In this document: positions 7,262 to 12,193 of the stretch, one piece after another | Layout: each line of letters begins with the position of its first letter | Numbering within the stretch: the first letter of the stretch is position 1 | Assembly: GCA_016303265.1 (NCBI GenBank) | Contig: JAEDLZ010000028.1 | Coordinates: forward strand, 1-14,211 | Direction of reading: 5' to 3' | Source: Clostridiales bacterium | GTDB lineage: Bacteria > Bacillota > Clostridia > Monoglobales > Monoglobaceae | DNA length: 14,211 bases | The notes under the pieces: generated by a model | Seen by the model: the letters and a program-made list of their open reading frames with translations, nothing else | What the model was told of the DNA's origin: nothing | Databases searched by the model: none | Made by a program: the position numbers and the translations under genes

Positions 7262-8024
7262 CTCCTGCCGCCTCGCTTTCTTCCGGCTGTGATGCGTTTT
7301 CCGCACTGTCGGATTTTAGGCTGTCATTTAGTTCTTTCTGCGTTTTTAGGAATTTTTCCGCTGTTTTTCTGTCTCCCCGATATACAAGCGACATATGTAT
7401 TGTCCCTGTCTTTTCAAGGTCGGCAAGCATTTTCGACTGTTCCTCCGACACCAAAAGTGTTACCGTACTCGGAAGCTCGGATTCATCGCTTGCATCCTCG
7501 CTCACATCACTGCCCGATTTTGCGGTTGCGGCAATTACCTCGACATACTGCAATTCAAGCGGCACCTCGGTAATTCCCGTCTTTTTATAATCGGGTGCGA
7601 TTATTGAAACAATATCGCCCGATTTAAGTTTCCCCGAAAGTCCGTTTGCAAAGGTTTTCAGCGTTACCGATATTGCACGGTTACTGCCGTCAAGTCCTGC
7701 AAGGTATGTGTTTTCAACATACGGCGTATCGGCAATTTTACTTTCAAGAACATAATCGCCCTTTGTCATATCCATTGTCGCATACTTCCCGACTGCCGAC
7801 TTTATGCTGCCGATAATGTTTTCCGGCTGATTTGTGTCTGACATCTTAATTTCGGATACCATATCCTTTGTAATTTCATCTCCGCTTTTTATTTCCTGTG
7901 TGGCTCTCACCACATTTACCGTCTTATTGCCCGTATTGCTTAAAAGCGGAGAAACAACAAAGCAAATGACAAACGAAACGGCAATACAGGTTATGCCGAG
8001 TACGGTTCTGTTTGAATACTTCAA
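7248..8024 (-). CDS. CpaB/RcpC-like SAF-domain pilus assembly protein
   Basis: This 258-aa protein has an N-terminal membrane anchor (about 9-29) followed by an extracytoplasmic SAF domain. Its sequence VVRATQEIKSGDEITKDMV (from about residue 38) is the hallmark beginning of SAF domains, and GKYATMDMTKGDYVL continues it. A second domain (about 110-215; KSGDIVSIIAPDYK) matches the RcpC/CpaB C-terminal module. The tail is acidic and low in complexity. In Gram-negative Tad systems CpaB supports the secretin; here, with no outer membrane, it probably links the pilus base to the cell wall space (inference). The start is TTG at 8022-8024, two codons after an in-frame stop and about 17 nt from GGAGG, so initiation probably depends on coupling to the upstream peptidase gene, which ends 6 nt earlier. 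No better start keeps the membrane anchor. Confidence 0.85.
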   Translation of the reverse strand: MKYSNRTVLGITCIAVSFVICFVVSPLLSNTGNKTVNVVRATQEIKSGDEITKDMVSEIKMSDTNQPENIIGSIKSAVGKYATMDMTKGDYVLESKIADTPYVENTYLAGLDGSNRAISVTLKTFANGLSGKLKSGDIVSIIAPDYKKTGITEVPLELQYVEVIAATAKSGSDVSEDASDESELPSTVTLLVSEEQSKMLADLEKTGTIHMSLVYRGDRKTAEKFLKTQKELNDSLKSDSAENASQPEESEAAGDETQ

Positions 8025-8030
8025 GAATTT

Positions 8031-8438
8031 TCAAGCTAACACCTCCATTAAAATTGTAATAATATATCCTGCCGTAAGCGCCGGAACAAACGGAAAGAGC
8101 TTTCCTTTCTTTCCGTTTGCAGTTTCACATACGGCCCCTGCCGTGATAAATACAATGCACCCGAATATAACGGTCATCAAAGATTTGGCAAGCCCCAATG
8201 AAAAGCCGAGAGCGAAAGCGAGTTTCAAGTCGCCTCCGCCCATACTTTCCCCGTCCTTTTGGGCAAAATAAAAAGGCGCCGATATAACGCTTCCGAGCAT
8301 ATTCGATGCCCGAAAATCTATCAGTGCCATAAGTATTATCAGTATGATGTATATGTTCGGAACTTCCCTTTTCCTAAAGTCCGTTACCGATGCAAGAATT
8401 AAAATACACAGTATGAGAAGTAGTTTTAATACATTCAA
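8031..8438 (-). CDS. Prepilin peptidase, A24 family (TadV/CpaA-like)
   Basis: This 135-aa polytopic membrane protein is an A24 aspartic peptidase of the short TadV/CpaA class, which cleaves leader peptides from Flp-type pilins and pseudopilins. It carries both active-site aspartates: Asp20 in SVTDFRKREVPN, right after the first membrane helix, and Asp70 in GGGDLK, the GxGD motif. Further membrane segments follow at about 30-40, 75-105 and 117-132, and the C-terminus contains PFVPAL, a conserved block. It lacks the N-terminal methylase domain of the large PilD type. Although the frame is open from GTG at 8457-8459, that codon lies upstream of the ribosome site; TTG at 8436-8438, 6 nt after GAGGAG, is the likely start. 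The preceding intrinsic terminator is only about 24 nt upstream, so its expression depends on read-through. Its likely substrates are the pilin at 10820-11050 and the DUF4320 protein. Confidence 0.9.
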   Translation of the reverse strand: MNVLKLLLILCILILASVTDFRKREVPNIYIILIILMALIDFRASNMLGSVISAPFYFAQKDGESMGGGDLKLAFALGFSLGLAKSLMTVIFGCIVFITAGAVCETANGKKGKLFPFVPALTAGYIITILMEVLA

Positions 8439-8444
8439 TCGCAG

Positions 8445-8450
8445 CTCCTC
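8445..8450 (-). promoter_or_regulatory. Ribosome-binding site deciding the peptidase start
   Basis: GAGGAG lies 6 nt upstream of TTG 8436-8438. It sits inside the longer frame that begins at GTG 8457-8459, so it selects the TTG and removes seven codons from the longest possible frame. Confidence 0.65.
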
Positions 8451-8461
8451 TTTTCCCACAG

Positions 8462-8489
8462 AAAAAGCCGGGCAGTGTAAAACGCCCGG
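8462..8489 (-). terminator. Intrinsic terminator after the ATPase gene
   Basis: On the minus strand a perfect 6-bp GC-rich stem CCGGGC / GCCCGG (8484-8489 and 8468-8473) with a 10-nt loop is followed by CTTTTTC. It begins 12 nt after the stop of the ATPase gene. The other strand also has a T-run (CCGTTTTTT) a few bases past the stem, so it could work in both directions. It lies immediately in front of the prepilin peptidase gene, leaving no room for a promoter between them. Confidence 0.8.
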
Positions 8490-8501
8490 AAATTCCGTTT
8501 T

Positions 8502-10373
8502 TTATATCAAATCCATTCCACTTTGTATATCGCTGTCCATAACCTGTTCAAGATTAAAATCGGTAATATCGTTTTTCAGATATTCCTCGACATTTCGGTA
8601 TGCAATTCCGTTTTCCGCTTCAAAGCTCTCGCCTCTGTAAAGCACAGCTTTACTCACGATTTGCCCGAACCTGCGCTCTGTCTGCTCACACTTGTCAGCG
8701 TCTGCAAGATGTCTGTACTGATTTGCGTCGGATTTATCGCTGTGTTTAATCTCATAAATTCCGCATACATTTTTCTCACGGTCATAGATCACCATATCGA
8801 ACTCTCCTGCCGCAAATTTCAGCTTAAACACCCTATACCTTTTGGGGTTCAATTTTTTTGCGGTTTCCATAAGGACAATATCTTCAAGCATTCTGCCCTT
8901 TACTTCATCAAGAATACGGTTTGTAACAAGCTCTTTCATCTGCTCGCTCTGAGTGCTGAACAAGCTGTCTTTCATCAGCGAATGAACAAGCGCCTGTGCC
9001 TGACAGTATCGCATTCCCGGCTGTGTAAACACTATGTTATCGTAAGGTGCCGCACCCGGAATTGTTGTTTCGACAGAGGTATAATAGATTAAGTCAAGTG
9101 CTTTCAAGTATTCTTTGATTTCCTCTATATGCGTTTTTGTTATACCGATTTTCCGATCCTCACTGTTGCGGATTTCAAGTATATCCATAAGCCTTTGAGT
9201 TACCGCTTCAACATCAACATCATCAAGTATATCCGTCCTCTTTTCGGGGTTTGCCTCACCGCGCAGATTTTTTGCCGCAAGCTTCAAATCATTTGACTTA
9301 AAATCTCTTGTCAGAACTTCGAGTATAAATCTGTGGTTCATATCCTCGATTATTCTGTTGATAGCGCTTGTCAGCTCACCTGCCTCATATAATGTGTACA
9401 GATGCCGAAACTGTCCGCCGTCTTCACAGTGTACAAGTGAATGCTGTATATTCTTGCTGATCGCCGTGTCGATGTATCGCCTTGTCGATTCATCACTGCG
9501 GAATGCCGATTCCTCCGAGAGCAAATCCCCATCGTCAAAATCAATTTCGCCTGCACGGAGCGTTCCGCCGTATCGAATATATTCATCTATATCATCCTTT
9601 TTAAGAAGTCTTGAATATTCACGAAACGGTATAAATGTCGTGTGGATACTGTATGCTCTGTCATAAAGCTCCTGATTTTTTGCAAGCCAAAATCCCAGCG
9701 AGTCAGTACCCGACAGTATGATTTTCATACCCATAGCCGCATACACATCCGATAAAAGCGAGGACGAGTCTATGAAGTCGCTCATCAGCGTTATTTCATC
9801 TATGAACACATTTCTTATCCCACTGTCATAGAGCAGTTGCAAATCCTTATTCAGCCCCGCCATTGTATCATCGGTTTCAATTTTTATATATACGGTTTTT
9901 GAGAAATCCTCTGCCGTCATATCCTGTATCGTCTGAAACAGCATTGTTGTTTTACCAGTTCTTCTCAAACCGTATATGACGCATATTCTCGGTTCATTCG
10001 GCAATTCCAGAAATTTTTTTATACTTTTGAAACAGTCACGCCGTTCATATCGTCTGACCGATTCCGTCATCCGCATAAGACTTTCGCCTGCCGACACCTT
10101 TGTGTGAAATTCCGTTAAAGGTACATTTTTCATCTTCGGCACCTCCTTTTCAAGAGCCTTCAGCTCTTTCTGCAATTTTCTCCGCAGTTCTATCTGCTCT
10201 TGCAGTGTTTCAAGCTCTCCGTCTTTAATATATTTGCTTTTTATCTTACCAAACTCTGTCCACTGATGATAATACCGTGTTTTTCCGTTTATATTTTTCT
10301 TTGATATATACCCGACAGGCAGTTCACCGATTTTGGTTTTAAGTTCATTGATTCTTTTTGCAACGCTATCCAT
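8502..10373 (-). CDS. AAA-family ATPase with DUF4143-type C-terminal domain
   Basis: This 623-aa protein is a P-loop ATPase of the AAA_14/DUF4143 group. Residues 1-80 form a basic, helical N-terminal segment (GYISKKNINGKTRYYHQW) similar to the DUF6788 module of mobile-element proteins. The ATPase core follows: Walker A GLRRTGKTT (135-143), Walker B NVFIDE (188-193) and a sensor-like ILSGTD (219-224). The C-terminal region ends in a nuclease-like fold with the PD-(D/E)xK pattern: Asp526 in GEFDMVIYD and Glu541-x-Lys543 in YEIKHS. The biological role of this group is poorly defined; toxin-like, defence or DNA-related roles have been proposed. ATG follows GGGAGG by 7 nt. The gene has its own near-perfect promoter, an operator-like inverted repeat and a terminator, and it splits the pilus locus, so I infer a mobile cargo cassette rather than a pilus component. 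Confidence 0.85.
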   Translation of the reverse strand: MDSVAKRINELKTKIGELPVGYISKKNINGKTRYYHQWTEFGKIKSKYIKDGELETLQEQIELRRKLQKELKALEKEVPKMKNVPLTEFHTKVSAGESLMRMTESVRRYERRDCFKSIKKFLELPNEPRICVIYGLRRTGKTTMLFQTIQDMTAEDFSKTVYIKIETDDTMAGLNKDLQLLYDSGIRNVFIDEITLMSDFIDSSSLLSDVYAAMGMKIILSGTDSLGFWLAKNQELYDRAYSIHTTFIPFREYSRLLKKDDIDEYIRYGGTLRAGEIDFDDGDLLSEESAFRSDESTRRYIDTAISKNIQHSLVHCEDGGQFRHLYTLYEAGELTSAINRIIEDMNHRFILEVLTRDFKSNDLKLAAKNLRGEANPEKRTDILDDVDVEAVTQRLMDILEIRNSEDRKIGITKTHIEEIKEYLKALDLIYYTSVETTIPGAAPYDNIVFTQPGMRYCQAQALVHSLMKDSLFSTQSEQMKELVTNRILDEVKGRMLEDIVLMETAKKLNPKRYRVFKLKFAAGEFDMVIYDREKNVCGIYEIKHSDKSDANQYRHLADADKCEQTERRFGQIVSKAVLYRGESFEAENGIAYRNVEEYLKNDITDFNLEQVMDSDIQSGMDLI

Positions 10374-10399
10374 TCTGCCGCCTCCCTTATCTGTATCCT

Positions 10400-10428
10400 A
10401 TTATATCACAGTATAACCTATTTGTCAA
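10400..10428 (-). promoter_or_regulatory. Consensus sigma-A promoter of the ATPase gene
   Basis: On the minus strand TTGACA (10423-10428) and TATAAT (10400-10405) are separated by exactly 17 bp, both perfect vegetative consensus boxes. Transcription would start near 10393, giving a leader of about 20 nt with GGGAGG 7 nt before the ATG. This is the clearest promoter in the window. Confidence 0.88.
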
Positions 10429-10441
10429 TAGGTTATACTGT
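10408..10441. repeat. 14-bp perfect inverted repeat over the -35 box (putative operator)
   Basis: The arms acagtataacctat (10408-10421) and ataggttatactgt (10428-10441) are perfectly complementary, with a 6-nt centre (ttgtca, 10422-10427). The centre holds most of the -35 box of the ATPase promoter, and one arm fills the spacer to within two bases of the -10 box. A dimeric regulator bound here would block RNA polymerase, so a repressor operator is the simplest reading. The regulator is not identified; no classical helix-turn-helix repressor is encoded in the window. In RNA read through from the upstream pilin genes the repeat would fold into a stable hairpin, but no U-run follows it, so it is not a standard terminator. 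Confidence 0.8.
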
Positions 10442-10480
10442 ATTTAAGGTTATTGGGAGACTTTTTTTATCGACAGATTG

Positions 10481-10804
10481 TTACATTCCATGCGTCATAT
10501 CCATATCAGATTCCTGTTCTTCCGGTTCCGCAAGTTTCTGCATAAGTCCAAGCTTTTGCAGCTCGGTTTTAATTTCAGTTGTTTCTTTCGGAGACAGCCT
10601 CTCACCCTCTGACATAAGATACTCCACAGTTTCAAATTGATTGTTGCGAAACGCTCCCATAAGCAGAGAATGTTCTTCTCCGAATTTGGAATACCGCTTA
10701 TTGGCGCTGCCGCCGCTTGTATAGTATTCCTTTAATTTTTCAACATTTCCGTTGCACACATATTCCCACAGTTTATTTATGTCTGTTAAACTTTTATCTT
10801 TCAT
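10481..10804 (-). CDS. Small ankyrin-repeat-like protein
   Basis: This 107-aa protein shows about two ankyrin-type helix-loop-helix units: LWEYVCNGNVEKLKEYYTSG near the N-terminus and LMGAFRNNQFETVEYLMSEG in the middle, matching the usual pattern of a short helix, a Gly/Asn turn and a second helix. The C-terminal third is acidic and Met-rich with no clear fold. There is no signal peptide or membrane segment. Ankyrin units bind proteins, so a partner-binding or inhibitory role is plausible but unproven. GTG directly precedes the ATG at 10802-10804; the ATG, 7 nt after GGAGG, is preferred. It starts 15 nt after the pilin gene and ends about 40 nt before the inverted repeat upstream of the ATPase, so it is the last gene of the pilin block. 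No intrinsic terminator with a U-run follows. Confidence 0.75.
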   Translation of the reverse strand: MKDKSLTDINKLWEYVCNGNVEKLKEYYTSGGSANKRYSKFGEEHSLLMGAFRNNQFETVEYLMSEGERLSPKETTEIKTELQKLGLMQKLAEPEEQESDMDMTHGM

Positions 10805-10819
10805 CACGCAGCCTCCGTT

Positions 10820-11050
10820 TTAGTTTGTATAGTTGAACATTTCCTGAATTTTGGTAGTTAATGTCGGCAAGATGGTGTCCTTCATTAAGGCATACAATCC
10901 TGCAAGAATAAGTGCTCCCAAAACTACCGCTATAAGAATTTGAATTGCCGTCTCAACAGAACCTTGTCCACTGTTACCCGACAGTCTTGCTTTAAGTTTA
11001 TTCTTAGTATTTACGAATTTAATAAGACATTTTTGTTTAAACTTCTTCAT
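10820..11050 (-). CDS. Flp-type pilin, DUF6133 family
   Basis: This 76-aa protein is, by sequence, a DUF6133 family member and has the form of a Flp/Tad major pilin. It has a long basic leader (1-28), the processing motif SGQGSVETA, a hydrophobic helix (about 35-56; contains IAVVLGALILAGLYAL), and a short tail with LPTLTTKIQEMFNY. Cleavage after Gly28 would leave Glu33 at position +5, the residue required for pilin assembly. It should be cleaved by the A24 peptidase at 8031-8438 and polymerised by TadA with the TadB/TadC platform. The ATG overlaps the stop of the preceding pilin-like remnant (TAATG) and has GGGAGGTG upstream. It is separated from the assembly operon by the ankyrin gene and the ATPase cassette. 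Confidence 0.87.
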   Translation of the reverse strand: MKKFKQKCLIKFVNTKNKLKARLSGNSGQGSVETAIQILIAVVLGALILAGLYALMKDTILPTLTTKIQEMFNYTN

Positions 11051-11175
11051 TAACCGAACACCTCCCTCAATCTAAAAAAAGGTTCACAAATCACAGCTGT
11101 GTCCAAAGCCCCCTGACCGCTTTTATCGCGCAGTTTGTTCTTAAAGTTTTCTTTTGACAAGATAAATTTCATCAT
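11050..11175 (-). pseudogene. Truncated prepilin-like gene lacking the hydrophobic helix (41 aa)
   Basis: A 41-codon frame from ATG 11173-11175 to TAA 11050-11052 has a good ribosome site (GGAGG, 9 nt before the start) and sits exactly between spoVG and the pilin gene. Its first 28 residues resemble a prepilin leader: a Lys/Asn-rich stretch with FKNKLRDKSGQGALDTAV, parallel to the pilin's NKLKARLSGNSGQGSVETA. After DTAV the membrane helix is missing and the frame continues CEPFFRLREVFG to the stop. Neither other frame restores a hydrophobic segment, so a deletion rather than a simple frameshift is likely. The stop overlaps the pilin ATG (TAATG). It could be a decayed pilin paralog, or a kept leader peptide that couples translation into the pilin gene. 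I favour a remnant. Confidence 0.6.
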
Positions 11176-11176
11176 A

Positions 11177-11437
11177 TTACATTTCCTCCAGTTTCTTTGA
11201 GTATGCTTCAAGGACTGCCTGTTCCACCTCTTTTCGCAATTCAGCGGTTATCGGAAAAGTTATGTCCTTAAATTCTCCGTTTTTTGTTTTTCTGCACGGC
11301 ATCGCAACAAACCGCCCGTGCTTTCCGTCAATAATTTTGATTCCCTTAATCAAAAGAGAATCATTGACGCAGACGCTTGCGTATGCCTTTAACTTTTCAT
11401 CGGCTATAATTGCCGATATTCTTGCCTCCAATTTCAC
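11177..11437 (-). CDS. spoVG: SpoVG family regulator
   Basis: This 86-aa protein is a SpoVG family member, small DNA- and RNA-binding regulators first known from Bacillus sporulation and often found in clostridial mobile elements. It shows the family pattern: EARISAIIADEKLKAYASV at the N-terminus, a central GIKIIDGKHGRFVAMPCRK, which is the conserved core, and DITFPITAELRKEVEQAVL with a helical end. The longest frame starts at GTG 11444-11446, but that GTG is part of the AGGAGGTG ribosome site (11446-11451). GTG at 11435-11437, 8 nt after it, gives the normal SpoVG N-terminus (MKLEARIS). It is followed after 1 nt by the pilin-like remnant and pilin genes, so it may regulate or be co-expressed with the pilin block. 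Role on this element is inferred. Confidence 0.9.
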   Translation of the reverse strand: MKLEARISAIIADEKLKAYASVCVNDSLLIKGIKIIDGKHGRFVAMPCRKTKNGEFKDITFPITAELRKEVEQAVLEAYSKKLEEM

Positions 11438-11467
11438 GGCTTTCACCTCCTCTCATACGCATATATG

Positions 11468-11671
11468 CTACATTGTAATTCTGAAGGTTTCGACCTGAAA
11501 TGTTTCTTCGGCATCTTGTGTCGGCTCTATGGTTTCGGGTTCTTTTTTCGGCTCATAAACCTCCTTATCAGCTCTTTCCGGCTCTTTTTCGGGTACACTC
11601 TCGTTTTCCTTTGTCCGCTGTCTGCACACCTCAAATTTCGGCTTTGCGAAGTCGTCTATCCTTCGAAATCC
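11468..11671 (-). pseudogene. Detached C-terminal part of the YodL-domain gene, beyond an in-frame TAG
   Basis: After the TAG at 11672-11674 the same frame continues for 67 codons to a second TAG at 11468-11470. The first residues, GFRRIDDF, match the end of the conserved YodL-domain motif (YYVDSFGF followed by a short acidic/hydrophobic stretch in relatives known to me), so this is the natural continuation of the upstream protein. The remainder is a Glu/Pro/Lys-rich tail (for example VYEPKKEPETIEP) ending FQVETFRITM. There is no ribosome site with a good start at its beginning, so it is unlikely to be an independent gene. It is either dead sequence after a recent nonsense mutation or is made by TAG read-through. 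Confidence 0.6.
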
Positions 11672-12169
11672 CTACGTGTTGACATAGTAAAACTCGTTTG
11701 TTTCCTCATCATAAAGCTCTATTACATCGGATATGTATATACCGCTTTCCTCAAAATCTTTCGGTTTTTCCTGCGCGTCAAACTTTGCATATATTTCTTC
11801 AAGATTATCCGTCCCCATACTTCCGTCATATACAACTCTGTAATCGTCAATGTTCGGTTCGGCAAAGCCACGGTCTTTCAGTTCGTCATACCCGATGAAA
11901 CGCATACGGATATCGGTTGCCGCTTTAAGCTGATACAAACGGCATCTTTTAACCGTCAGACTTTCCGAAACTTCAACATTGCCCTGCACAAGTCTGTCAT
12001 AGATGTCATTTCGCCACTCGATATTCAAGCTGTTTTCACCCGCCAGAAATTCCTCGATATCTTTTTTTCTGAACATTTCGTCTACATATGCTGTGTCATT
12101 CTTTACAAACCCTACTCTGTTTCCGTAATACTCCAAAATGCCCTTATCCGTTATGTTTACTTTATTCAC
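11672..12169 (-). CDS. YodL-domain protein, ends at a premature TAG
   Basis: This 165-aa product belongs to the YodL-domain group common on clostridial conjugative elements; their function is unknown, though they travel with antirestriction genes. The N-terminal part is unassigned. The YodL region begins at VKRCRLYQLKAATDIRM, runs through DYRVVYDGSMGTDNLEEIYA, and reaches YISDVIELYDEETNEFYYVN. Relatives have an uninterrupted YYVDSFGF block here; in this copy a TAG stop falls inside it and the frame continues afterwards (see 11468-11671). The stop therefore removes only the last few residues of the domain plus an acidic tail, and partial function is possible. GTG at 12176-12178 is part of the AAGGAGGTG ribosome site; GTG 12167-12169, 8 nt after it, is the likely start. 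It lies 24 nt after the upstream ArdA-like gene. Confidence 0.75.
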   Translation of the reverse strand: MNKVNITDKGILEYYGNRVGFVKNDTAYVDEMFRKKDIEEFLAGENSLNIEWRNDIYDRLVQGNVEVSESLTVKRCRLYQLKAATDIRMRFIGYDELKDRGFAEPNIDDYRVVYDGSMGTDNLEEIYAKFDAQEKPKDFEESGIYISDVIELYDEETNEFYYVNT

Positions 12170-12193
12170 AGTTCGCACCTCCTTGTCTTGCCG

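Noticed and set aside
8457..8459. GTG as start of the prepilin peptidase
   Set aside because: It lies upstream of the GAGGAG ribosome site, so the TTG at 8436-8438 is the better start.
11154..11182. Plus-strand TTGACA with a weak -10-like TTACAT 17 nt later
   Set aside because: No plus-strand gene follows, and the bases belong to the pilin-like remnant and the SpoVG gene end.
11459..11468. 10-bp palindrome GCATATATGC between the YodL tail and spoVG
   Set aside because: It is short and AT-rich with no loop or T-run, and lies too close to the ribosome site to be read confidently as an operator.
11468..11674. Stop-codon reassignment of TAG on the element
   Set aside because: The TadE-like, DUF3848-like and TadC-like genes all end in TAG at sensible positions next to the next gene's ribosome site, so TAG is a working stop here.
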